Shown here piece by piece: positions 1 through 6,503 of a stretch of DNA of 8,445 bases. The notes under the pieces are model-generated. The model did no database searches. It was given only the letters and a program-made list of their open reading frames with translations, and was not told where the DNA came from. The position numbers were made by a program, and so were the translations under genes. Position 1 is the first letter of the stretch. The number at the start of each line of letters is the position of its first letter. The stretch spans positions 1 through 8,445 of the forward strand of contig JAPUHG010000302.1 in NCBI GenBank assembly GCA_027297845.1, in the 5' to 3' direction. This DNA comes from Gammaproteobacteria bacterium. Its GTDB lineage: Bacteria; Pseudomonadota; Gammaproteobacteria; Steroidobacterales; MnTg04.

Positions 1-591
1 CGGTTTGATCGCTTTGCCATCGCGGTATATGGCTGCTACCCGGGCATCCACGTTGGGTATATGTTCGCGCAAAGCGGATAACTGCTGGCCCACCAGCAGA
101 CCGTCTTTGCCGGCGCGCGCGCCGACCAGGAGGATTTTACCATTGGCGAATTCCAGGACCTGCAGAGCGCCCGGATAATGAATCAGTTTCTCGATGTAAT
201 CGGTGACCAGTTCTTCCGGGCTGATACGCACATCAATCGGCAGCGCATCATCGCCAAACAACTTCTCACGGCTCAGGTACTCTGCATCACGGATTCTTGC
301 GATCTTCGTCGGCGTTTGAAAAAGGGTGCTGGCAACCTGGCAGGCCACCATGTTGGTCTCATCGCTGTCGGTAAGCGCGATGATCATGTCGGCATCCTTG
401 ATGCCGGCGCGTTCCAGTACATCGGGGTGAGACCCGTGACCGATCACCGTGCGAATATCGAGGCGGTCGCGCAGATCGCGCAGAATATCCTCACGGAGGT
501 CCACGACCGTGACATCGTTCGCCTCCTCCTTGGCCAAATGGTAGGCCGCTGTGCGTCCTACCTGTCCCGCGCCGAGAATAATGATTTTCAT
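1..591 (-). CDS. trkA: Trk system potassium uptake protein TrkA, N-terminal part (runs off the window)
   Basis: TrkA is the cytoplasmic NAD(H)-binding regulatory subunit that gates the TrkH/TrkG potassium uptake channel. The visible 197 codons begin with ATG at 589-591 and stay open to the window edge, so the C-terminal half is missing; full TrkA is about 458 residues with two tandem RCK units. The start MKIIILGAGQVG carries the Rossmann glycine motif G7-A8-G9-Q10-V11-G12, and D31 closes the second strand (VVDLRED), as expected for NAD(H) binding. The segment SHPDVLERAG followed by DSDETNMVACQVA is characteristic of TrkA. From about residue 155 (ALQVLEFANGKILLVG) the first RCK_C domain begins. 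A weak AAAAGG lies upstream of the start. It follows uvrD on the same strand after 43 bases, so the two could be co-transcribed, although the functions are unrelated. Identification is by recalled family motifs and is firm. Confidence 0.93.
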   Translation of the reverse strand, partial: MKIIILGAGQVGRTAAYHLAKEEANDVTVVDLREDILRDLRDRLDIRTVIGHGSHPDVLERAGIKDADMIIALTDSDETNMVACQVASTLFQTPTKIARIRDAEYLSREKLFGDDALPIDVRISPEELVTDYIEKLIHYPGALQVLEFANGKILLVGARAGKDGLLVGQQLSALREHIPNVDARVAAIYRDGKAIKP

Positions 592-634
592 GTCAGCGCC
601 TTTTAGTGTTTTTCGCGCTTAGCTGCGCCGCATT

Positions 635-2785
635 CTACATCAGTTCAAGGCCGGCATAAGCAAGAACCAGCCATTTTGTCCCGGTAGATTCAAAGTTTAC
701 CTGCACCCGTGCATGGGCACCTTGTCCTTCACAGGCCATGACCACACCGCTGCCGAAGCGACTATGCCGCACCTGTTGCCCGAGCCGCATTCCACCGGAT
801 TCCTTTGCTGCGGTAAAGCGCGCTCCGTGCACCGGTCGTCGGACTGAAAAACCGCTGCGCACCTCCTCGGTATACTCGCGCGGGATCTCGCTGAGAAACC
901 GCGATGGCTGGCCATAGTTGTCCATGCCGTGCAAGCGCCGCTGACTCGCATAAGTCAGGTATAGCTGCTGCATCGCACGAGTCATTCCCACATAGCAAAG
1001 CCGCCGCTCCTCTTCCAGACCGCCGGCATCGCCCAACGATCGCTGATGCGGGAACAGACCATCTTCCAGACCACACAGGAAAACCACCGGAAATTCCAGG
1101 CCCTTGGCGCTGTGCAGGGTCATCAGTTGCACGCAATCTTCCCAGGCGTCACCCTGGTTTTCTCCGGACTCCAGCGCTGCGTGCGCGAGAAAAGCATCCA
1201 TCGGCGCCATGTCTGTTTCCTCATCCGCTTGGTACCCTCGGGCCGCCGAAACTAGCTCCTCGAGGTTTTCTATGCGTGCCTCACCCCGTTCACCTCTCTC
1301 CTTGCGATAGTGATCGATCAGACCGCTGCTCTGCACGACACAGTCCACCTGCTCGTACAGTTCCAGATCACGACTTTCGCCAGCCTGCTGTTCAATCAGC
1401 GCAAGAAATTTCTGTATCGCCGATGTCGCCCTGCTGCTCAGCTGACCGCCAGCCTGGGTCAGCGCCGATTGCCACAGCGACATGGCATTGGCACGAGCAT
1501 ATTGTCTGATCGTCTCCATGCTTTTTGCGCCGATACCCCGTGGCGGCAGATTGACGATACGTTCAAAGGAGCCATCGGCATCCCGATTCGCGATTAACCG
1601 CAAGTACGCCAGCGTGTCCTTGATCTCCTGGCGCTCGAAGAAGCGCAGACCACCATAAACCCGATACGGAATTCCGGCGTTCATAAAAGCTTCTTCAAAA
1701 ATTCGCGACTGGGCATTTGAGCGGTAAAGTATCGCCAGCTCCGCGCGCGGGTTGCCCTTGTCCATCCAGTCCTTAACCCGGCTGAGCACAAAATCGGCTT
1801 CGTCGCGCTCGTTAAAACCTTCATAAATCCTGATCAGCTCACCATCGGAGCCCTCGGTCCACAGGTTTTTTCCCATCCGACCGCTGTTGTTGCCAATCAA
1901 CTCATTGGCGGCTTTCAGGATGGTGCCGGTTGAGCGGTAATTCTGCTCCAGTCGAACCAGTTGAGCCTTTGGGTAATGTTTCTGGAACTGAAGCACGTTC
2001 TCGACCTTTGCGCCGCGCCAGCCATAAATCGACTGATCGTCGTCGCCGACCGCGAACGGTATGCCGGTCTCGCCTGAGAGCAGCCTGACCCAGGCGTACT
2101 GGATGGCATTGGTGTCCTGAAACTCGTCTACCAGGACATGTGAAAAACGGCGCCGGTAGTGCGTCAGCAGATCGTCATTCTTTAGCCAGAGCTCGTGAGC
2201 CCGCAGCAGGAGTTCAGCGAAATCGACGACCCCGCTTCGGTCGCAAATTTCCTGATAGGCGGCGTAATGTTTGATCATCTGGCGGCGGTTATTGTCGCCG
2301 CGGTCATCCATATTGGCGGGGCGGATCCCCTCGTCCTTTTGCGCGTTGATAAACCACTGCAATTCCCGCGGTATCCATCGTGTTTCATCGATACCCAGGT
2401 TCTTGAACATGCGGCGAATCAAGCCCAGCTGATCATCGGAATCCAGTATCTGGAAAGTCTGCGGCAGTCCGGCTTCTTGCCAGTGTAGCCGGAGAATTCG
2501 ATGGGCCAGGCCATGAAAGGTACCGACCCACATGGCGGTCGCCGGTCTGCCAAGCAACGCCTCGATCCGGCCGCGCATTTCACTGGCCGCTTTATTGGTA
2601 AAGGTGACTGCCAGGATACTGCGTGGCGCGACCTTTTCGACTTCGACCAGCCAGGCGATCCGGTGAACCAGCACTCTCGTTTTGCCGCTGCCGGCGCCTG
2701 CCAGCACCAGCATCCCCTGTTGCCCGGCGGTAACCGCTTCGCGCTGCGCTTCGTTGAGGGGATCAAGTATTGGGGAAACATCCAT
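635..2785 (-). CDS. uvrD: DNA helicase II UvrD (superfamily 1A 3'-5' helicase)
   Basis: UvrD unwinds DNA 3' to 5' in nucleotide excision repair and methyl-directed mismatch repair, and also removes RecA filaments and backtracked RNA polymerase. The protein has 716 residues, against 720 in E. coli. Helicase motifs are in order: Walker A AGAGSGKT at 29-36, motif Ia TFTNKAA at 61-67, DEFQD at 220-224, GDDDQSIYGWRGA at 247-259, RLEQNYRS at 278-285, QLMTLHSAKGLEFP at 553-566, and EEERRLCYVGMTRA at 591-604. The C-terminal Tudor-like domain (LGQQVRHSRFGSG to KWLVLAYAGLE, about 668-714) is present, as in true UvrD rather than Rep. I chose ATG at 2783-2785 because MDVSPILDPLN aligns with the E. coli start; an upstream in-frame TTG at 2801-2803 would add six residues. 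No clear Shine-Dalgarno precedes the ATG. Stop is TAG. It lies about 70 bases downstream of ctaB on the same strand, an adjacency without obvious functional meaning. Confidence 0.97.
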   Translation of the reverse strand: MDVSPILDPLNEAQREAVTAGQQGMLVLAGAGSGKTRVLVHRIAWLVEVEKVAPRSILAVTFTNKAASEMRGRIEALLGRPATAMWVGTFHGLAHRILRLHWQEAGLPQTFQILDSDDQLGLIRRMFKNLGIDETRWIPRELQWFINAQKDEGIRPANMDDRGDNNRRQMIKHYAAYQEICDRSGVVDFAELLLRAHELWLKNDDLLTHYRRRFSHVLVDEFQDTNAIQYAWVRLLSGETGIPFAVGDDDQSIYGWRGAKVENVLQFQKHYPKAQLVRLEQNYRSTGTILKAANELIGNNSGRMGKNLWTEGSDGELIRIYEGFNERDEADFVLSRVKDWMDKGNPRAELAILYRSNAQSRIFEEAFMNAGIPYRVYGGLRFFERQEIKDTLAYLRLIANRDADGSFERIVNLPPRGIGAKSMETIRQYARANAMSLWQSALTQAGGQLSSRATSAIQKFLALIEQQAGESRDLELYEQVDCVVQSSGLIDHYRKERGERGEARIENLEELVSAARGYQADEETDMAPMDAFLAHAALESGENQGDAWEDCVQLMTLHSAKGLEFPVVFLCGLEDGLFPHQRSLGDAGGLEEERRLCYVGMTRAMQQLYLTYASQRRLHGMDNYGQPSRFLSEIPREYTEEVRSGFSVRRPVHGARFTAAKESGGMRLGQQVRHSRFGSGVVMACEGQGAHARVQVNFESTGTKWLVLAYAGLELM

Positions 2786-2819
2786 CGCCGCGAATTGTAG
2801 CAACTCGATGGCTAGAGTC

Positions 2820-2859
2820 GAACCCGCATTTCACTACTGCCCCGCTGACCTGCGGGTTC
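2820..2859 (-). repeat. Inverted repeat between ctaB and uvrD
   Basis: GAACCCGCA at 2820-2828 is a perfect 9-base inverted match of TGCGGGTTC at 2851-2859, with 22 bases between. It begins inside the ctaB stop codon and fills much of the ctaB-uvrD gap. A competing shorter hairpin, CCCGC/GCGGG with a six-base loop, can form at 2841-2856. Neither stem is followed by a T-run on the minus strand, so this is not a canonical intrinsic terminator. It could attenuate read-through into uvrD, protect the ctaB mRNA 3' end, or be chance. The repeat is seen directly; any role is inference. Confidence 0.4.
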
Positions 2860-3715
2860 AAAGATAATGATCGATCAGGAGAAAAGCGAACAGGGCCATC
2901 AGGTAATTGATCGAGTAAGCGAAAGTCTGCATGGGGAGTTCCGGCTTTTCCTGGGTCATCATCGCAATGGCGAAGTACAGGAATCCACCGCCAAGCATGA
3001 TTGCGCCGAACAAATAAAACACCCCGGACATACCGGTGAAATACGGCAACAAGGAAACGATAAACAACAAAATCGTATATAGCAGAATCTGCAGCCGCGT
3101 GAATTTCACGCCGTATATCACCGGCATCATCGGGATATTCACCTTGGCATAGTCGTCCTTGCGCGCTATGGCGAGCGCCCAGAAATGAGGTGGCGTCCAG
3201 GTGAAAATGATCAGGAACAACAACAATGCATTCGGCTCGATCGTATTGGTTACCGCCATCCATCCCAGTACTGGCGGGGCCGCCCCGGCCGCGCCGCCGA
3301 TGACGATGTTTTGTGGCGTGGCACGTTTCAGATAGAGGGTATAGATAACCGCGTAACCGATCAGCGAAGCGAAGGTCAGCAGTGCGGTCAGCGGATTTAC
3401 CGCGAACACCAGAATCAGCATCGAGATCGCGCCCAGCGACGCGGCAAAAATGCCTGCCTGTTTTTCACTCAGCTTCCCGCTCGGCAGGGGACGGTGGCGC
3501 GTGCGTTTCATTTCAGCATCGATACGGGCATCGAGTATATGGTTGATTGCCGCGGCCGAAGCTGCCGCCAGGCCGATTCCCAGGGTCCCGAAAATGACTG
3601 CTGGCCAAGGGGGCAAACCGGGCACTGCCAGGAACATGCCGACGATCGCGGTGAAAACGATCAGCCCGACGACCTTCGGTTTGGTGAGTTCAAAATACTC
3701 GGCGACGTGGCTCAC
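2858..3715 (-). CDS. ctaB: Protoheme IX farnesyltransferase (heme O synthase) CtaB/COX10
   Basis: This inner-membrane UbiA-superfamily prenyltransferase transfers farnesyl from farnesyl diphosphate to the 2-vinyl group of protoheme IX, giving heme O for the heme A pathway. The 285-residue protein has the usual length and about eight to nine hydrophobic helices. The first aspartate-rich motif is N58-x3-D62-x3-D66, followed by TRHRPLP at 72-78. The YTLYLKRATPQNIVIGG stretch (125-141), GAAPPVLGW (144-152) and the second motif DDYAKVNIPMMP (187-198) are diagnostic of COX10/CtaB rather than other UbiA members. The start is GTG at 3713-3715, overlapping the ctaA TGA in a GTGA arrangement, which implies translational coupling. 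There is only a weak GCGAG upstream. Its product heme O is the substrate of the adjacent CtaA. In some relatives an SCO gene follows ctaB; here uvrD follows instead. Confidence 0.96.
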   Translation of the reverse strand: MSHVAEYFELTKPKVVGLIVFTAIVGMFLAVPGLPPWPAVIFGTLGIGLAAASAAAINHILDARIDAEMKRTRHRPLPSGKLSEKQAGIFAASLGAISMLILVFAVNPLTALLTFASLIGYAVIYTLYLKRATPQNIVIGGAAGAAPPVLGWMAVTNTIEPNALLLFLIIFTWTPPHFWALAIARKDDYAKVNIPMMPVIYGVKFTRLQILLYTILLFIVSLLPYFTGMSGVFYLFGAIMLGGGFLYFAIAMMTQEKPELPMQTFAYSINYLMALFAFLLIDHYL

Positions 3716-4764
3716 AGTTTTACTCGCAGTAACCGGTTAACGGTCAGTAAACAAAGCAGCAACAGGGCGGCCATGGCGTTGTGAAAGCTTGCCAGCAGTA
3801 ACGGCAGGCCGAGACTGACGATAGCAATGCCGACGCCAACCTGGATCGCGGTCAGGACCATCAGCGCGATACCAGCCTGCGCGACGGCCTTGATTTCGCT
3901 GCGCCTTAGCAACAGGAAACCCAGCAACAAATTAATAGCGACGACGACTAACGCACCGATGCGGTGACTGATGTGGATGGCGGTGCGGGCCGGGTGTTCG
4001 AGCACACCCCCGGCATAGTCACTGCTCAGATCGGTATCCAGCGGGTGCTGCAAATCAAATCCTTTACCGAAATCCATCTGCGGCCACCAGGCGCCCTGGC
4101 AAGTCGGGAAATCGGGACAGGCCAGTGCGGCGTAGTTGCTGCTGGTCCAGCCGCCCAAAGCAAGCTGGGCAAACAAAACGATCAGCGCCAGGACGGATGT
4201 TTTCGCCAGCAAGGACTCGTCGATTCCGGTCTTCTCGCGCCCCGGAGTCATGGCGAGCCACCACAGCAGCGACAAAGTCGCCATGCCACCCAGCAGGTGC
4301 GCCATGACAATGACCGGTTTGAGCAGCAAGGTGACCGTCCACATGCCCAGGGCGGCCTGGAAAACAATCAGCGGGACCAGCAATACCGGTAGCAGCACCG
4401 GTTGTCTTTTTTCCTTGCGATTGCGCAACGCCAAAAACGCTAGCGCCACCACCAACAGGCCCAGGGTTCCGGCGAAGTAGCGATGGGTCATCTCCGTCCA
4501 GGCCTTGCCCTGTTCGACCGGCCGGCCCGGATAGGCCTGCTCCGCAGTCGAGATATCAGTGACCGTGCCGGGTACGCCTATCTGGCCGTAACATCCTGGC
4601 CAGTCCGGACAACCCAGACCGGCATCGGAAAGGCGCGTATAGGCGCCCAGTACGACGACGACCAGCGCCAGAAACGATGCCAGCAAGGCCAGCTTTTTAA
4701 AGCGGGTCAGCTCGGCGCTGGGTCCGCGTGGCCGATAGTATTTTTTTCTTGGCGGGCGTCTCAC
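3712..4764 (-). CDS. ctaA: Heme A synthase CtaA/COX15
   Basis: This multi-pass inner-membrane enzyme oxidises the C8 methyl of heme O to a formyl group, giving heme A for cytochrome c oxidase. Numbered from the chosen GTG (350 residues), the two internally similar four-helix halves each carry a histidine pair for heme: H94 (TEMTHR) and H156 (MAHLLGG), then H267 (HISHR) and H328 (FHNAM). Each half also has a periplasmic Cys pair: C52/C58 in GCPDWPGC and C216/C222 in ACPDFPTC. E91 before H94 matches the conserved glutamate. The N-terminus is strongly basic before the first helix. I prefer GTG at 4762-4764 because AGGAGA lies upstream at 4777-4782, though 12 bases away. An in-frame TTG at 4798-4800 would add 12 residues and overlap the preceding gene by 8 bases. 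The stop overlaps the ctaB start. Function is firm; the start is moderately sure. Confidence 0.95.
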   Translation of the reverse strand: MRRPPRKKYYRPRGPSAELTRFKKLALLASFLALVVVVLGAYTRLSDAGLGCPDWPGCYGQIGVPGTVTDISTAEQAYPGRPVEQGKAWTEMTHRYFAGTLGLLVVALAFLALRNRKEKRQPVLLPVLLVPLIVFQAALGMWTVTLLLKPVIVMAHLLGGMATLSLLWWLAMTPGREKTGIDESLLAKTSVLALIVLFAQLALGGWTSSNYAALACPDFPTCQGAWWPQMDFGKGFDLQHPLDTDLSSDYAGGVLEHPARTAIHISHRIGALVVVAINLLLGFLLLRRSEIKAVAQAGIALMVLTAIQVGVGIAIVSLGLPLLLASFHNAMAALLLLCLLTVNRLLRVKL

Positions 4765-4776
4765 GATGTTTGTTTT

Positions 4777-4782
4777 TCTCCT
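4777..4782 (-). promoter_or_regulatory. Shine-Dalgarno that decides the ctaA start
   Basis: AGGAGA on the minus strand lies between the stop of the SCO-like gene (4793-4795) and the GTG at 4762-4764, with a 12-base spacer. It is the only good Shine-Dalgarno near the ctaA 5' end and argues for the GTG over the upstream TTG at 4798-4800. The spacer is longer than the usual 5-9 bases, so the choice is not certain. Confidence 0.5.
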
Positions 4783-4792
4783 GGCCTGCGGC

Positions 4793-5422
4793 CTAACCAA
4801 TACGCGACAGACGCAGCAGGCGCTTCAAATCCTTTAGCAGATCTTTCGCGTCAAATCCTGACTCGTAAGCCATCACCAGGTTTCCCAGCGGATCCACGAT
4901 GTACACACGATCCAGTCGCAGAATGTCCTGGTCGCTTTTGTCATTTAAGTCGCGGCCGAAGGCCTGGATAAAATCGCTGCCGGCGCTCGCTGCTGTCGCG
5001 GTTACCAGGCCCGGATGATACTCGCTAAGGTAGGCGGGGTCAGGCAGCGGCTCCCCGGCGATCAAGAGACGGCGGACGCGCCGGTCTTTTTCGGCAAGCA
5101 ATACCCTTACCTGGCGCGTGTCATACAGGCTCTTCTGACACTCGATTTCACAAGGGCCGTGGCTGAGGTAGACGAGTATCCAGAGGCCATCCAGCGAATC
5201 CTGAGCCAGGCTGGTTCCAGCGAAGTCCCGCAACTCGACGACCGGCAGTTTTGCCACCGGATCGAATAGCGTACCGTGAGCCACCCCGGCGACCGGCCGC
5301 CAGCTGGTACCCGAGTAAAAAAATGAGGCAATCGCCAGCGGTCCGAGGAAAAGCACGGCAACCAGTATCAGCAGGGTCTTGCGTCTGGGCTGAGCGCGGC
5401 CACGTGGGGATGCTTCAGTCAT
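4793..5422 (-). CDS. SCO-like membrane-anchored thioredoxin-fold protein of the cytochrome oxidase assembly operon
   Basis: The predicted 209-residue protein has a basic N-terminus (RGRAQPRRK), one transmembrane helix at about 17-36 and a soluble domain that should face the periplasm. The core WILVYLSHGPCEIEC contains C91-x3-C95, matching the CxxxC copper/thiol motif of SCO1/SenC proteins, and YIVDPLGNLV (174-183) matches the later SCO strand. The histidine that completes the SCO copper site, about nine residues before that proline, is not present: R169 stands there and there is no His after H136. It may be a thiol reductase or a degenerate copper chaperone; this is inference. ATG at 5420-5422 overlaps the SURF1 TGA as ATGA and has GGAG at 5432-5435, nine bases upstream. 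An upstream reading-frame extension within SURF1 is not credible. Stop is TAG. Position between SURF1 and ctaA supports a role in oxidase assembly. Confidence 0.82.
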   Translation of the reverse strand: MTEASPRGRAQPRRKTLLILVAVLFLGPLAIASFFYSGTSWRPVAGVAHGTLFDPVAKLPVVELRDFAGTSLAQDSLDGLWILVYLSHGPCEIECQKSLYDTRQVRVLLAEKDRRVRRLLIAGEPLPDPAYLSEYHPGLVTATAASAGSDFIQAFGRDLNDKSDQDILRLDRVYIVDPLGNLVMAYESGFDAKDLLKDLKRLLRLSRIG

Positions 5423-6207
5423 TCTTGTTGTCTCCGTGTCCAGTAATTCCAGGACAGCGCCGTGAAAAGAATCAATATGACCGCCGCCATGGCGAACCAT
5501 TGAACGGCATAACCACGATGCTGATCGGCGCTCATTACCGTTGGTATCCACTCGCGAACGTATCCATCCGGCTCATTTTCCTCCAGCATCAGCAGATATC
5601 CGAACAAGGGGTAATCGAGAACCTCCTCCAATTCGATTGCTGTAGGGTACTGGACCAGTCGCGGCCAGCCTCGGGTTTCCTCACTGACGCCGGGACCCAT
5701 GCGAAAACCGGCTCTTGGCAGCCGGTTGATGCGCCCGGTCAACTGCCGCGAGCCGGTATCGACTGCCACCGATGGCAGATTCTGCCGCGTTCCCTCAAGC
5801 GGAACCCAGCCGCGGTTGATCAGCAGAGCCCGCTGCTGATCGGGCAGGATCAGCGGAGTCAGTACCTGGAATCCGACCTGTCCTGCATGGACCATGTTAT
5901 CAAGCAGGAATTGATGAGAGCTGTCGTAATGGCCGTACACCCGGCGATACTCGTAGAGGTTTTGCTCTGCATTTTCACTGCTGACCGTGCCATGTTCGGC
6001 CGTCGTCGGGTCTTGCTGCTCGAAACGGGCAACCAGTGTTTCTTTCTCTTGCGCGCGCTCGAGCTGCCATCGCCCCAGGCTAACAAAGAGCGCAAAAAAT
6101 ATGAGCGCAGCAACTGACGGGATCAGCCAGATGATTTTGCCCGCCACCGGCCTGCTGGCGCGCGGGTCAGGACTGTTATTGGTGGTCACGGTATACTGTA
6201 GCCCCAC
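5419..6207 (-). CDS. SURF1 family cytochrome oxidase assembly protein
   Basis: SURF1/Shy1 proteins are inner-membrane factors that bind heme A and help its insertion into subunit I of heme-copper oxidases. Read from the first GTG, the protein has 262 residues with one transmembrane helix near each end (about 24-46 and 233-253) and a large periplasmic loop between them, the standard SURF1 topology. Family signatures are LGRWQLERAQEKE (44-56), LLINRGWVP (128-136) and HRGYAVQWFAMA (230-241), the last carrying the conserved histidine and YAxQWF. The start is uncertain: GTG at 6205-6207 has a short CAGG four bases upstream, while an in-frame GTG at 6187-6189 would give MTTNNSPDP and a protein six residues shorter. 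It is the first gene of the minus-strand unit SURF1, SCO-like, ctaA, ctaB and is divergent from the small plus-strand gene beside it. Confidence 0.94.
   Translation of the reverse strand: MGLQYTVTTNNSPDPRASRPVAGKIIWLIPSVAALIFFALFVSLGRWQLERAQEKETLVARFEQQDPTTAEHGTVSSENAEQNLYEYRRVYGHYDSSHQFLLDNMVHAGQVGFQVLTPLILPDQQRALLINRGWVPLEGTRQNLPSVAVDTGSRQLTGRINRLPRAGFRMGPGVSEETRGWPRLVQYPTAIELEEVLDYPLFGYLLMLEENEPDGYVREWIPTVMSADQHRGYAVQWFAMAAVILILFTALSWNYWTRRQQE
6169..6200 (+). promoter_or_regulatory. Possible promoter for the plus-strand DUF2909 gene
   Basis: TATACT at 6192-6197 differs from the sigma-70 -10 consensus at one position and lies about 43 bases before the ATG at 6240. I find no good -35 box at 16-18 bases spacing (the sequence there is near AGGACT), so the call is weak. 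The element lies inside or just before the SURF1 5' end on the opposite strand, so transcription of the divergent genes could interfere. Confidence 0.25.
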
Positions 6208-6239
6208 TCAGCCTGACGTGGAGTCCCCCGGAAACCATC

Positions 6240-6446
6240 ATGCGCTTGTTAGCTTTGATCATTCTGTTGGTGATAATCATCAGTCTCGGTTCCGCGTTAC
6301 GCTACCTGGTCAGTGATGAAGGCAAAACCGACCGTGTTCTCAAGGCGCTTACCTGGCGTATCGGCATGTCGGTCGGACTTTTTGTTCTGCTCATGCTTGC
6401 CTGGTATTTTGGCCTGATCGAGCCTCATGGCATTCTGCCTGACTAG
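6240..6446 (+). CDS. DUF2909 family twin-transmembrane small protein
   Basis: The gene encodes a 68-residue protein of unknown biochemical function with two hydrophobic helices (about 3-21 and 41-60). They are joined by a short charged loop SDEGKTDRVLKALTWR; the ALTWRIGMSV segment and the WYFGLIEPHG end are typical of the DUF2909 family. These small proteins sit between the subunit III gene and SURF1 in gammaproteobacterial oxidase loci, which suggests a role in oxidase assembly or stability, but this is inferred from context only. The ATG at 6240 has GGA at 6230-6232 seven bases upstream. It is the only plus-strand gene in the window: it diverges from SURF1 and converges on ctaE. Stop is TAG. 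Family recognition is from memory of the sequence pattern and is fairly sure. Confidence 0.86.
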   Translation: MRLLALIILLVIIISLGSALRYLVSDEGKTDRVLKALTWRIGMSVGLFVLLMLAWYFGLIEPHGILPD

Positions 6447-6452
6447 GACCGG

Positions 6453-6485
6453 AAACAAAAAGGGCGCCGTGTAAACACGACGCCC
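6453..6485 (-). terminator. Intrinsic terminator of the ctaD-ctaG-ctaE unit
   Basis: On the minus strand GGGCG-TCGTG pairs with CACGG-CGCCC across a four-base loop (6462-6485), ten pairs interrupted by one A-C mismatch. The stem is followed at once by TTTTTGTTT (6453-6461). It lies 18 bases after the ctaE stop codon. This is a textbook rho-independent terminator in the minus direction. On the plus strand the hairpin also follows the DUF2909 stop but lacks a T-run there, so it would end plus-strand transcription only weakly. It separates the structural unit from the assembly genes SURF1 to ctaB, which therefore need their own promoter. Confidence 0.88.
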
Positions 6486-6503
6486 CGGTTCGTTGTCCGC
6501 CTC

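Noticed and set aside
592..634. Possible terminator between uvrD and trkA (GCGC/GCGC hairpin)
   Set aside because: Only four pairs with a six-base loop and a following GAAAAACAC rather than a T-run on the minus strand; too weak to call.
2800..2860. A tRNA-like T-arm string (GGGTTCGACTC) on the minus strand after ctaB
   Set aside because: The bases after the loop do not pair with those before it, there is no acceptor stem, anticodon arm or CCA, and the space is too small for a tRNA. The match is chance.
3728..3739. Palindrome TAACCGGTTA near the ctaA 3' end
   Set aside because: It lies within the ctaA coding sequence in codons for the conserved C-terminal region, with no second copy seen, so I do not read it as an operator.
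5423..5551. An N-terminal extension of the SCO-like gene by 43 codons
   Set aside because: It would lie wholly within SURF1 coding sequence, starts with no matching signal, and displaces the membrane anchor from the N-terminus. The ATGA overlap with GGAG nine bases upstream is far better supported.
5251..6117. A long plus-strand open frame of 288 codons opposite SURF1 and the SCO-like gene
   Set aside because: It is antisense to two well-recognised genes, resembles no protein family I know, and lacks a convincing start. Similar long antisense frames opposite ctaE (6555-7295), ctaB (3185-3784) and uvrD (904-1509) are also shadows of real genes.
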